A stretch of DNA of 41,603 bases from Candidatus Gastranaerophilales bacterium (lineage in GTDB: Bacteria; Cyanobacteriota; Vampirovibrionia; Gastranaerophilales; Gastranaerophilaceae): positions 1-41,603 of the forward strand of contig CALURJ010000018.1 in assembly GCA_944323145.1 (NCBI GenBank), read 5' to 3'. The translations under genes were made by a program, and so were the position numbers. Each line of letters begins with the position of its first letter. The stretch's first letter is position 1. Positions 1 through 8,865 of this stretch are shown piece after piece. The notes beneath the pieces are model-generated. The model worked only from the letters and a program-made list of their open reading frames with translations. It was not told the DNA's origin and made no database searches.

Positions 1-1053
<1,053 letters not shown>

Positions 1054-1132
1054 GTAGGTATAGGCGTTTAAAATATTAAGAAAAAGTTAATTTATTCTTG
1101 AAAATAAATTTCCTGCATGCGATTATTATTAT

Positions 1133-1480
1133 ATGTTAGTGAGCAAGATATGTGTAAATAATCATAAATATCCCGCATTCAGCAATGCTACACCGCAGGC
1201 AAAGAAAGAAACTTTTCTTGATAAATTTCATTCCTGCACAAAAAATTCTGCAGATATGACTGATACAATTCTTGTTCCAAGGACAATATTCAAAGGATAT
1301 CTCGGAATTATGACAGGAACAACTCTCGTAACACTCGGCGGACTTGTCAATAAAACAAAGCATCCAAAACTTTTTAAAAGTACAATGGGGGCAGGTCTGT
1401 TAGCTTCTCTATATGGAACTTACGCCTTTGTAAGACCGTTCATTATAAAAGATACTCCGGGGGTAGCAACAAAAAAATAA
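1133..1480 (+). CDS. Small hypothetical membrane protein
   Basis: A 115-residue protein of no family I recognise. The N-terminal 45 residues are polar. Two hydrophobic stretches follow, about residues 53-72 (GYLGIMTGTTLVTLGGLV) and 83-106 (MGAGLLASLYGTYAFVRPFII), suggesting a two-helix membrane protein with a short Lys-rich tail. There is no ribosome site; instead TTGAAA (1098-1103), 17 bp, and GATTAT (1121-1126) end 6 bp before the ATG, so it may be leaderless. The stop lies 3 bp from the convergent radA stop, with no terminator between them. A shorter antisense frame overlaps but looks like a shadow. Confidence 0.6.
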   Translation: MLVSKICVNNHKYPAFSNATPQAKKETFLDKFHSCTKNSADMTDTILVPRTIFKGYLGIMTGTTLVTLGGLVNKTKHPKLFKSTMGAGLLASLYGTYAFVRPFIIKDTPGVATKK

Positions 1481-1483
1481 AAC

Positions 1484-2845
1484 TTACTGTGCCGACACAC
1501 AGGCCGTAATAGCGTCTATAAGACGCTTTACAGGCACAATTTCAATACGGTTATCCGTAACTTTGTTGGCATAAGGGATAATTGCCTTTTTAAATCCAGT
1601 CATTACAGCTTCATTAAGACGTTTTTCAATATTGTTAACAGGGTGAATTTCACCTGACAAACCGATTTCACCGATTATAACCGTTTGCGGATCCACAACC
1701 ACATCACGCGCACAGGTTGCAACGGCAAGAGCAATCCCTAAATCAGCAGAAGGTTCATAGACATCAATTCCGCCCATTACATTCACATAAACATCCTGTT
1801 TTGAAAGATTTAATCCTACTCTTTTTTCCAAAACCGCAAGAATTTGTAAAACTCTGCTCGTATCAACCCCGTTTGCAACACGTCTGGGACTCGGATACGG
1901 AGTTGTTCCTACAAGCGACTGAATTTCAACAAGCAGCGGGCGCGAGCCTTCATTGGTAACAACAATAGCACTTCCCGGCACCGCAACCTGAGAACGCTCA
2001 TTCAAAAATAATTCATTCGGATTTGTTACACATTTCAATCCGTCTGTACACATTTCAAAAATGCCGACTTCCGAAGTATTTCCGAAACGATTTTTCATAG
2101 CACGCAGCATTCTGTAGGATTTGTATTTGTCACCTTCAAAATAAATTACGGTATCAACCATGTGTTCTAACACCTTTGGCCCTGCGATATTTCCGTCTTT
2201 TGTAACATGACCGATTACTATAATTGTTATATTTTTTGATTTTGCAATATGCATCAAAAGGTTTGTACATTCTCTAATCTGCGAAACACTTCCTGCAGAA
2301 CTTGCCACATTCTGAGAATAAATAGCCTGAATACTGTCAACTACAACAACATCCGGCATAATTTCTTCTATCTGTGTTTTAATATTTTCCATCGAAGTCT
2401 GAGGGTAAATATATAAATTATCAGCATTAATAGAAAGCCGCTGAGCCCTGAGTTTTAACTGGCTTGCGCTTTCTTCAGCAGAAACATACAAAACTTTTTT
2501 GTTATTTTTACAAAGCTCGCCGCTTGTCTGCAAAAGTATTGTTGATTTGCCTATACCGGGATCACCGGCAATCAAAACAAGAGACCCCTGAACAAGACCG
2601 CCGCCCAAAATACGGTCAAATTCTGAAATATTAGTAGAAACCCTGACTTCTTCGCCAATATGAATATCTTTTAACAGCTCGGGTTTTTCCTTATTTATAA
2701 ACTCATCTTTAATTTGAGGTTTAGATGTAAACTGTACTTCCTCTACTAAAGTACCCCATGCACCGCATTCAGGGCATTTGCCTAGATACCCCGCTGTTTC
2801 ATAACCGCATTCCGTACAAACCCATTTTGATTTAACTTTAGCCAT
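1484..2845 (-). CDS. radA: DNA repair protein RadA
   Basis: RecA-like ATPase with a Lon-type C-terminal domain that helps process branched recombination intermediates. The 453-residue form from MAKVKSKW is preferred over a TTG start six codons upstream, because family members begin just before the zinc finger. Visible: a C4 zinc finger (Cys10, 13, 24, 27), Walker A GDPGIGKS at 94-101, a VVVVDSIQ Walker B, the RadA-specific KNRFG motif, and a C-terminal Lon-like region (VNVMGGIDVYEPSADLGIALAVA). There is no ribosome site: TATAAT (2857-2852) ends 6 nt before the ATG, suggesting leaderless transcription. Upstream lies a promoter-terminator unit that could be its leader or a separate RNA. Confidence 0.96.
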   Translation of the reverse strand: MAKVKSKWVCTECGYETAGYLGKCPECGAWGTLVEEVQFTSKPQIKDEFINKEKPELLKDIHIGEEVRVSTNISEFDRILGGGLVQGSLVLIAGDPGIGKSTILLQTSGELCKNNKKVLYVSAEESASQLKLRAQRLSINADNLYIYPQTSMENIKTQIEEIMPDVVVVDSIQAIYSQNVASSAGSVSQIRECTNLLMHIAKSKNITIIVIGHVTKDGNIAGPKVLEHMVDTVIYFEGDKYKSYRMLRAMKNRFGNTSEVGIFEMCTDGLKCVTNPNELFLNERSQVAVPGSAIVVTNEGSRPLLVEIQSLVGTTPYPSPRRVANGVDTSRVLQILAVLEKRVGLNLSKQDVYVNVMGGIDVYEPSADLGIALAVATCARDVVVDPQTVIIGEIGLSGEIHPVNNIEKRLNEAVMTGFKKAIIPYANKVTDNRIEIVPVKRLIDAITACVSAQ

Positions 2846-2900
2846 AAAATAATTATATAACAAAAAGATTTATAAAATATTTTTAGTCATATTTACGCAT

Positions 2901-2926
2901 AAAAAAAACCACTCATTTCTGAGTGG
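2901..2926 (-). terminator. Intrinsic terminator upstream of radA
   Basis: CCACTCA (2909-2915) and TGAGTGG (2920-2926) pair around a TTTC loop. On the minus strand the stem is followed by eight T residues (2908-2901). It points toward radA and ends about 55 bp before its ATG, so it closes a separate upstream transcript or attenuates radA. Confidence 0.75.
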
Positions 2927-3041
2927 GTCGTTTTCTGCATCCTAATGGTCTCTTTTAGTGTTTATTATTTAGGAGTTTATATGTTTTTGGGGTTAATGAA
3001 TTCTATTTATATTTAGTGTTTCGACTACACTTAAATCTTAT
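2901..3041 (-). ncRNA. Putative small RNA or attenuated radA leader
   Basis: The minus strand carries a near-consensus promoter, then about 140 nt without a credible coding frame, then an intrinsic terminator. The predicted RNA starts near 3041. Its 5' end folds into a hairpin of nine pairs with one bulged A and a 7-nt loop (3036-3011, AGTCGAA loop). A long A-rich, apparently unpaired stretch follows with C-rich patches AACCCC and AACUCCU, and a GC stem with a U tract ends the RNA. An unpaired CUCCU next to hairpins is a common design for RNAs that pair with ribosome sites; cyanobacterial Yfr1 shows an ACUCCU core, but this is not a homology claim. Read-through would make it a radA leader. 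Confidence 0.55.
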
Positions 3042-3047
3042 GTAATT

Positions 3048-3076
3048 ATTATGGCATACAATATTTTAAATGTCAA
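3048..3076 (-). promoter_or_regulatory. Strong sigma70-type promoter of the putative RNA
   Basis: On the minus strand a perfect TTGACA (3076-3071), a 17-bp spacer and CATAAT (3053-3048). It is among the best promoter matches in the window and faces the terminator at 2901-2926. Confidence 0.7.
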
Positions 3077-3122
3077 TATAATCGTTTTATAAATTTTTCT
3101 CATATCCTGAAAATACACATAT

Positions 3123-3139
3123 AGTGTAGAATTTACACT
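3123..3139. repeat. Short inverted repeat, possible operator
   Basis: AGTGTA (3123-3128) and TACACT (3134-3139) surround GAATT. It lies about 160 bp before the gene at 3299 and 47 bp behind the -35 of the leftward promoter. It could be a regulator site; no T tract follows, so it is not a terminator. The rest of 3140-3298 holds AT-rich sequence only. Confidence 0.3.
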
Positions 3140-3298
3140 TTACAAAACTTAATATTATGTTATCTTTTATTTTTTTATGGGTATAAATACATGCGGCAGG
3201 AGATGTTAACAAATATTAAGACATTAAACCTGCAAAAGGCAATTATTTAAAATTTATATACTTTATATATATAAGAGTATAAAAATAGGAAAATTATC

Positions 3299-3529
3299 AT
3301 GGCAGTTTCTGGTTACACCGCAATTGATGCGATTAATTCTTACACAACTACTAACAAATATATAGGCAACATTGATAAAGAGGCGGCTAAATCATGGGTT
3401 GGAGCTCGACAGGGGCTGGGTATTGGCTACTTTTGTTTCGCTGGAGAAGGACAGGTAAATGGAATGCCACCTTCACAGTACAATGAATATGGCGAAGAAT
3501 TAAGCAGAACACTAGATTTTTTTGCATAA
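3299..3529 (+). CDS. Small hypothetical protein, first of a pair
   Basis: A 76-residue protein I do not recognise, starting MAVSGYTAIDAINSY. It has no signal peptide or membrane segment and is rich in Gly, Tyr and Asn (GIGYFCFAGEGQVNGMPPSQYNEYGEEL). An AGGA ribosome site lies 8 nt before the ATG, which supports expression. The stop is followed after 9 bp by the next small gene, whose GAGG site directly follows this stop, so the two are probably cotranscribed and end at the terminator at 3857. The M-x-x-SG or NG beginning resembles other small genes in this window (40156, 40452, the LysM protein), but similarity is too short to claim homology. Confidence 0.6.
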   Translation: MAVSGYTAIDAINSYTTTNKYIGNIDKEAAKSWVGARQGLGIGYFCFAGEGQVNGMPPSQYNEYGEELSRTLDFFA

Positions 3530-3538
3530 GAGGTTAAT

Positions 3539-3856
3539 ATGACTAACGGACAAGGCGGATTAAACGGAATAGAATCAATAAGCGGCGTACAACCGGCGCA
3601 GACATCTGCCATTGAAAAAATTACACTGCTCAATACTGATTATGATTATACAAAAGTAAACAAATTTGGAAATGAAAATCAATTTCTACAGTTAACAGCA
3701 CAAGCGTCAACCAGAAAACCTTTTAGTTCAACTAATTTAGATTTTCAATTCAATGATAAAAATTATGTAGGTGGTAATCAACTCGCAAGAGAAGAAACTA
3801 TTTGGGACAACTATTTAGCTCAAGGGGCAGGTGGAAGACTTCGCGCAATGGGATAA
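3539..3856 (+). CDS. Small hypothetical protein, second of a pair
   Basis: A 105-residue polar protein beginning MTNGQGGLNGIESISGVQPAQ; no known domain, signal peptide or membrane helix is visible. Its middle is rich in Asn, Gln, Phe and Thr, with a C-terminal ARE-ETIWDNYLAQGAGGRLRAMG. AGAGG sits 5-9 nt before the ATG and overlaps the intergenic space after the preceding gene. It is directly followed by a strong hairpin terminator, which supports a real two-gene unit with 3299-3529. Confidence 0.65.
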   Translation: MTNGQGGLNGIESISGVQPAQTSAIEKITLLNTDYDYTKVNKFGNENQFLQLTAQASTRKPFSSTNLDFQFNDKNYVGGNQLAREETIWDNYLAQGAGGRLRAMG

Positions 3857-3895
3857 AAAAGACGATATCCCAAAAAAAGGAATCGTCTTTTTTTA
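3857..3895 (+). terminator. Intrinsic terminator after the small-gene pair
   Basis: AAAAGACGAT (3857-3866) pairs with ATCGTCTTTT (3882-3891), and seven T residues (3888-3894) complete it. The A-rich left side lets it also act on the leftward aminotransferase gene. Confidence 0.85.
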
Positions 3896-3919
3896 TTAAT
3901 GTTTAAACCAGCTAAAAGA

Positions 3920-5044
3920 TTATACTGCAGCCTTTGACTTTGATTTTTCAATACAGTCAATCAAAGTTGATGCTACTGTTCTTTGTTCTTCTTCCGTTAA
4001 TTCAGGGAACATCGGAAGCGAAATTACCATTTCAGTATTCTTTTCAGATACAGGTAAAGAACCTTTTCCTACACCTAAGTATTCATGAACTTTTTGTAAA
4101 TGCAGAGGAATAGGATAATAAAGCATTGCACCTATGCCACGTTCCTGAAGCATTTTATGAACTTCGTCCCTGTTAGGAATTTTAACTGTGTACTGGTGAT
4201 AAACGCAGTAAGTATCATCCAGTTCTTTCGGAGTTTGAACATCAGCACAATCTTTAAATAATTCATTGTAATAATAAGCGTGTTTACGTCTTGCTTCGTT
4301 CCAATCTTTTACGTGAGGTAATTTTACACGTAAAATTGCAGCCTGAATTTCATCAAGACGGCTGTTTACACCAATTTCATCATGGTGGTAGCGAACAGCA
4401 CCGCCGTGGTTTCTCAAAGCTACAACCCTATCGCGTAATTTTTCGTCGCTTGTCATAATAAGACCGCCGTCTCCCATACCGCCTAAATTTTTGGTTGGAT
4501 AGAAGCTTAAACAGCCAAAATCGCCGAATGTTCCGACCATTTTACCTTTATACAAAGCACCGATTGCCTGACAACAGTCTTCAATTACGTGAAGGTTGTG
4601 TTTTTTAGCAACAGACATAATAGTATCCATATCACACGGTTGTCCGTAAAGGTGAACCGGAATAATAGCTTTTGTTCTCGGAGTAATTGCGGCTTCCAAT
4701 TTTGAAGCATCCAAATTAAATGTATCTTTATCAATATCAACAAAAACAGGTTTTGCGCCGACGATTCCGATAGCTTCTGTTGTTGCAACAAATGTAAATG
4801 CAACTGTAATAACTTCATCTCCTACACCGATATCAAGCGCACGCAAAGCTAAATGCAAAGCATCAGTACCGGAATTTAAGCCAACTGTGTATTTACAACC
4901 GATAAAATCAGCCATTTCCTGTTCAAAAGCTTTACAATTTGCTCCCAAAATATAAGAACCTGAGCGTAAAACTTCACAAACTGCTTTTTCAACTTCCGAG
5001 CCAATAGCAGCATACTGGCGTTTTGAATCTAAAATAGGTATCAT
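3920..5044 (-). CDS. DegT/DnrJ/EryC1/StrS-family PLP aminotransferase
   Basis: PLP-dependent aminotransferase of the nucleotide-sugar type, which usually makes amino sugars for surface polysaccharides. The 374 residues match family length. Visible: the SGTDAL cofactor-binding loop (59-63), VIEDCCQAIGA with Asp156, FYPTKNLGGMGDGG with PLP Lys185, and the LRNHG..RYHHDEIGVNSRLDEIQAAIL segment. AAGGAG lies 8 nt before the ATG. It is the last gene of a leftward envelope run, separated from the ligase-like gene by 78 bp that contain -10-like sequences. The exact sugar substrate (for example 3-amino-deoxyhexose or a perosamine-type sugar) cannot be read from sequence. Confidence 0.92.
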   Translation of the reverse strand: MIPILDSKRQYAAIGSEVEKAVCEVLRSGSYILGANCKAFEQEMADFIGCKYTVGLNSGTDALHLALRALDIGVGDEVITVAFTFVATTEAIGIVGAKPVFVDIDKDTFNLDASKLEAAITPRTKAIIPVHLYGQPCDMDTIMSVAKKHNLHVIEDCCQAIGALYKGKMVGTFGDFGCLSFYPTKNLGGMGDGGLIMTSDEKLRDRVVALRNHGGAVRYHHDEIGVNSRLDEIQAAILRVKLPHVKDWNEARRKHAYYYNELFKDCADVQTPKELDDTYCVYHQYTVKIPNRDEVHKMLQERGIGAMLYYPIPLHLQKVHEYLGVGKGSLPVSEKNTEMVISLPMFPELTEEEQRTVASTLIDCIEKSKSKAAV

Positions 5045-5122
5045 ATAAATATCTCCTTCTTAACTACCACGATATTACTATAATATAAGTTTAGCACAGT
5101 TTACCCATGCCTTTATATAAGC

Positions 5123-6448
5123 TTAACATTCTATATTATTTCCGTCAGTCAAATTTGACAAAACAGCAACCATTGTCCAGAAAACAAACTGTATCTGCGG
5201 TCTGAAAAATACTGTATCAACCATTCCATGAATACATACGGCACAAACAGATATTGCACAGGCAGAAACAAGCATTACGGACTTTGTTTCAGTTGATTTC
5301 AGAATAAATTTAACAGAATTTTTAATCAGAGTAATCAAAAATCCGACAAAAGCAATAAGGGCAAATACACCGCTTTCAACTCCTATTTCAAGAAAAATAT
5401 TATAAGCACTCAAAGCATCAAAGCCGGTTTTCATATAAAGCCCGTATATCTCGCGGAAATTTTGGTTTCCTACACCGATTCCGAGAAGCCAGTTATCTTT
5501 AAACATTTGCAAAGATGAATGATAAACATTAAATCTGAACGAATTTGAAGAATCCTGCCTCATGGCAAATATAGACAAAACCCTTGCTCTCAACGATGAA
5601 ACCAACAGCAAAGCAGCAGTTGCGAAAGCAACAACCGCACCGACTATTGATAAATAAATCTGCTTATAATTCTGCCAGAGATATTTTGCAGAAACTGCAA
5701 AAATTCCGAGCATTATAACCATCATTCCCATATAAGAGCCGCGGCATCCTGTCAAAAACAGGGTTACGGATGACAATAATGCACAAATTAACCAAACAAG
5801 AGAAACTTTAAATTTCTTATCCTCAAAATAATATGCAGCAAGCCCGTATAAAGCAGGAATTCCTGCAACAAAATAACCGCCCAGTAAATTCGGATTATAA
5901 GGTTTTAATGTTCCATATACACGTGTCATAACCTCTTCCGGATTTAATTTTGAAACATCCTGCCAGGTAGAAATTTCTTCAACATGCGCAAAATTCTGTA
6001 AAAAACCCACAACAGCTTCAAAAGAAATACATAAACCTATTGTTCCCAAAATGTAAGGAATTTTAGATTTATTTTCTTTTAAATACTGAACCATTGAAAA
6101 ATAAAACGCCATATAAGTAAAGGTTTTGAAAAATCCCTTCAAACTCAAATGAAATAATGTTGAGCCGGCAAGACTGACTATCACAAGCATAAAGTATATT
6201 AAAAGCCACAGTTCAAATGATTTTGCACTAACAGTTTCATCTGGTTTTGTTAATATTTTTACAAAAGTCAAAAATATCGTAATCAGGGCAACAAAACCTA
6301 TTACATCCGATGACATACAGGTTGATGCCAAAAATACAAAAATAATTGACAGAAATATAAGCTTATCTATATTTTGTAAAAATAAGCTGTTTTCGTATAA
6401 AAATTTAGTTTTAGATTGAGTAAATTTTAAAATACTATTAAACATCAT
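5123..6448 (-). CDS. O-antigen ligase/polymerase-like (Wzy/WaaL) membrane protein
   Basis: A 441-residue polytopic inner-membrane protein with roughly ten to twelve hydrophobic segments. Features of the O-antigen ligase/Wzy_C family: NPNLLGGYFVAGIPALYG, the short GCRGSYMGMM motif, and the large external loop with SSLQMFKDNWLLGIGVGNQNF followed by a segment of type YNIFLEIGVESGVFALIAF. Such proteins ligate or polymerise glycan chains on lipid carriers at the outer face of the membrane. The start overlaps the end of the DUF4330 gene by 11 bp, implying coupling. Ligase and polymerase cannot be told apart by sequence alone, so no symbol is given. Confidence 0.85.
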   Translation of the reverse strand: MMFNSILKFTQSKTKFLYENSLFLQNIDKLIFLSIIFVFLASTCMSSDVIGFVALITIFLTFVKILTKPDETVSAKSFELWLLIYFMLVIVSLAGSTLFHLSLKGFFKTFTYMAFYFSMVQYLKENKSKIPYILGTIGLCISFEAVVGFLQNFAHVEEISTWQDVSKLNPEEVMTRVYGTLKPYNPNLLGGYFVAGIPALYGLAAYYFEDKKFKVSLVWLICALLSSVTLFLTGCRGSYMGMMVIMLGIFAVSAKYLWQNYKQIYLSIVGAVVAFATAALLLVSSLRARVLSIFAMRQDSSNSFRFNVYHSSLQMFKDNWLLGIGVGNQNFREIYGLYMKTGFDALSAYNIFLEIGVESGVFALIAFVGFLITLIKNSVKFILKSTETKSVMLVSACAISVCAVCIHGMVDTVFFRPQIQFVFWTMVAVLSNLTDGNNIEC

Positions 6449-7001
6449 CGTTTGTATTTAAATTACCATGGAATTTATCATCGTCTGTAAGGGGCATAAC
6501 TTTTAAATCAGAAACAGTCCCTGTAAATTTGTAATCTTCTCCTTCAAGAGTAATAGGCAGACCCATTTTTATTTTATTGCCGCCGACAACTGCACCGTCT
6601 TTTGTAATTTTTGCAGTGTCTGTCAAAGTTACTATAATATCATAGACATTTGCCTGTGAAACATCTTCGACAACCATAACTTTCTTACTGTTTAAAATAG
6701 GAAGAACAACTTTTTTTCTATCAGCTTTTACGTCAAGAATTTTCAAATCAGTATAAGGAACGTTTCTTATACTGATAAATGTTGTTTCATCTGCCTTCAT
6801 CGGAATTTCATTTCCTGTAAGCGTAACACCTCTTATATATACCTGAAAAGAGATTTTTGAAGTTGCTTCAATCTGCTTATCCGCAGTTTGTCTGAAATTC
6901 TTATACGTAAAGAAGCCTACAGCAAGAGCAAGAATTACCCCTGCAATAATAATTAAATCGACTGCTTTAAATCTTTTAAAAATTTCTGCTAGTTTTTCCA
7001 T
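6438..7001 (-). CDS. DUF4330-type membrane-anchored protein
   Basis: A 187-residue protein with a short cytoplasmic start, one transmembrane helix (about residues 13-33, VDLIIIAGVILALAVGFFTY), and a beta-rich soluble part. This layout fits DUF4330, seen next to polysaccharide genes in Cyanobacteria and Firmicutes; family assignment is from memory of the pattern. I chose the second ATG (7001) because GGAG lies 9 nt upstream, while the first ATG (7016) has none. The stop overlaps the ligase-like gene by 11 bp and the heptose-kinase-like gene ends 32 bp upstream, so all three are likely cotranscribed. No enzymatic motif is visible. Confidence 0.7.
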   Translation of the reverse strand: MEKLAEIFKRFKAVDLIIIAGVILALAVGFFTYKNFRQTADKQIEATSKISFQVYIRGVTLTGNEIPMKADETTFISIRNVPYTDLKILDVKADRKKVVLPILNSKKVMVVEDVSQANVYDIIVTLTDTAKITKDGAVVGGNKIKMGLPITLEGEDYKFTGTVSDLKVMPLTDDDKFHGNLNTNDDV

Positions 7002-7033
7002 AAAAATTTTCTCCATAATTATTTATCAAACGG

Positions 7034-8038
7034 CTAGATATTTTCTACCGCCGCTAAAATTTCATCAACAGTAGTAGTCGCACAGCCAAACTGCCTTACG
7101 ACTATACTTGCTGCAATATTGCCTATAATTGCTGCATAAACAGGATCAGCCCCTGTTGCAAGAGCAAGTGTATAAACAGCTGTAACAGTATCCCCTGCAC
7201 CGGTTACATCAAAAACTTCAGATTTATTAAATACTGGAATTTTTGTATAGTTTCCGTGCGGTCTTGCAACAAACATTCCGTCGGCACCGCAGGTTATAAG
7301 TATAGATTTTGCATTAGTTTCATCTAAGAGTTTGTCGCCTGCACGTTTTAAATCATCCTCATTCTCAATTTCAAAACCTACTGATTTTTGCGTATCAGGC
7401 AGGTTTGGCGTCATTGAAGTAACATTTTTATAAACTTCCAATTCTTTTTGTGCATCAACAACAATAATTTTATTATGCTGATTTGCAAGTCTTATAGTTT
7501 CCTGAATAATACGCGGAGTCAAAGCACCGATATGATAATTTGACAGAATTATTGCATCATGTTCAGGGACTGCTCTTTCTATTTGTTTCAAAACTTCTTC
7601 TTCAATGTCAGGATTTAAAAATTCTTTAGTCTGTCTGTCGATACGGACTATCTGCTGGGTTATTGAAGTTGTAATAGATCCTGAAATTCTTGTTTTAGTA
7701 GTTGTTTTACGGGAAGGGTCAACAACTAAAAACCCGCAGTTAACATTTGCTTCTTCAAAAGTTTCTCTGAGCTGTCTTGCTTGAAAATCATCCCCGCACA
7801 CACCAATAACGCTAACCTTTCCGTTGTTCAAAGTTGAAACGTTATGAGCCGCATTTGAAGCAGCACCTAAAATAAGCTTTGTTTCAGAATGCAAAAGTAT
7901 TAAAACTGGAGCTTCTCTAGAAATTCTTTCGGCATCTCCGTATATCATTTCATCAATAGCCAAATCACCAACTACTAATACTTTCGGCTCAGTTAATTTT
8001 TTTATATAGGAAACTAATTGTTCTTTATTTATATACAT
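7034..8038 (-). CDS. PfkB-family kinase, HldE/RfaE1 heptose-7-phosphate kinase-like
   Basis: Ribokinase-fold sugar kinase of 334 residues. Its order of motifs matches the kinase domain of HldE/RfaE, which phosphorylates D-glycero-beta-D-manno-heptose 7-phosphate at C1 for ADP-heptose synthesis: VVGDLAIDEMIYGDAERISREAPV, GAASNAAHNVSTL, KTRI..QQIVRIDRQ, and DVTGAGDT with the catalytic Asp close to the C-terminus. The nucleotidyltransferase domain of bifunctional HldE is absent, so that step must be elsewhere. AAGGAAG precedes the ATG. The neighbours (ligase-like protein, aminotransferase) support a surface glycan role; a related sugar kinase remains possible. Confidence 0.82.
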   Translation of the reverse strand: MYINKEQLVSYIKKLTEPKVLVVGDLAIDEMIYGDAERISREAPVLILLHSETKLILGAASNAAHNVSTLNNGKVSVIGVCGDDFQARQLRETFEEANVNCGFLVVDPSRKTTTKTRISGSITTSITQQIVRIDRQTKEFLNPDIEEEVLKQIERAVPEHDAIILSNYHIGALTPRIIQETIRLANQHNKIIVVDAQKELEVYKNVTSMTPNLPDTQKSVGFEIENEDDLKRAGDKLLDETNAKSILITCGADGMFVARPHGNYTKIPVFNKSEVFDVTGAGDTVTAVYTLALATGADPVYAAIIGNIAASIVVRQFGCATTTVDEILAAVENI

Positions 8039-8089
8039 AAAAAACTTCCTTTAATAAAAGTATGGTAACACAAACAAAAAATTTGGCAA

Positions 8090-8824
8090 TTAAAAATGTC
8101 TTTCTGATGGTTCTAATATCATCTGAGCAAGCTTTTCAGCCCCATCAAATCCTCTTGCTTTCATAATTTCCGAAGCAGTAAATCTGTCATAATCAATAAA
8201 TCTATGTTCTATTGAAAAACCACCGTCCTGAATATTTGCAATTACATAACAAGCCTCCGGTTCTTTTGTCATTGGACGCCCTATGCTGCCGACATTAACT
8301 ATCGTCTGCTTTTTATTTGTTTGATATCCGCAGGGAACATGCGTATGCCCGCAGAATATTAAATCTGCATCGGTATCTTGTACAATTTCCTCAACAGTTT
8401 TCAAAGACATACCGGGAAGAATATCCTCATTGTTTCTCCTCGGAGAACCATGAACCATAAGAATTTTAACGCCTTCTATTTCCAACTCTTTTTGTGCAGG
8501 CAAATTCTTTAAATATTCTTTTTTATCTTCTTCAATGTATAAAATATCATCTAACAATGCATTTGCCATGACAGGAGCATTTGCACGCACATTTTCCAAC
8601 GTTTCTTTTGTATATTCCGCAATCATTTTATCAGTATTACCCTGTATAACAATCCAGTTATTCTGCTTACGAACATAATCTATAACCGCTCTCGGCTGAG
8701 GTCCCGCCATAGCCAAATCTCCAAGACATAAAACTTTCTCGCAATTATTTTGTTCAATATCCTTCATAACACTTTCAAGTGCCTGAAAATTCCCATGAAT
8801 ATCAGATAAAACAGCTATTTTCAT
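8090..8824 (-). CDS. YfcE/calcineurin-like metallophosphoesterase
   Basis: A 244-residue cytoplasmic phosphoesterase with the full dinuclear metal signature in order: SDIHGN (7-12), LGDLA, GNTD, VHGSPR and CGHTHVP. This combination is that of small MJ0936/YfcE-type phosphodiesterases, which act on varied phosphomonoesters or diesters; the physiological substrate is unknown. GGAGG lies 6 nt before the ATG. It heads the leftward run toward the heptose-kinase-like gene, with a 51-bp gap, and is divergent from ispG across 41 bp. Confidence 0.88.
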   Translation of the reverse strand: MKIAVLSDIHGNFQALESVMKDIEQNNCEKVLCLGDLAMAGPQPRAVIDYVRKQNNWIVIQGNTDKMIAEYTKETLENVRANAPVMANALLDDILYIEEDKKEYLKNLPAQKELEIEGVKILMVHGSPRRNNEDILPGMSLKTVEEIVQDTDADLIFCGHTHVPCGYQTNKKQTIVNVGSIGRPMTKEPEACYVIANIQDGGFSIEHRFIDYDRFTASEIMKARGFDGAEKLAQMILEPSERHF

Positions 8825-8850
8825 AATTAACCTCCGATTAATTATTTATG

Positions 8851-8859
8851 TGATATTAT
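8851..8859 (+). promoter_or_regulatory. Extended -10 of ispG, possible leaderless start
   Basis: TGATATTAT (8851-8859) is an extended -10 element that ends 6 nt before the ispG ATG. A transcript starting at the usual distance would begin at or beside the start codon. No ribosome site is present. Confidence 0.4.
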
Positions 8860-8865
8860 TATAAT

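Noticed and set aside
3857..3895. Possible riboswitch or attenuator upstream of the aminotransferase
   Set aside because: The hairpin is at the ends of both flanking genes, so terminator is the simpler reading.
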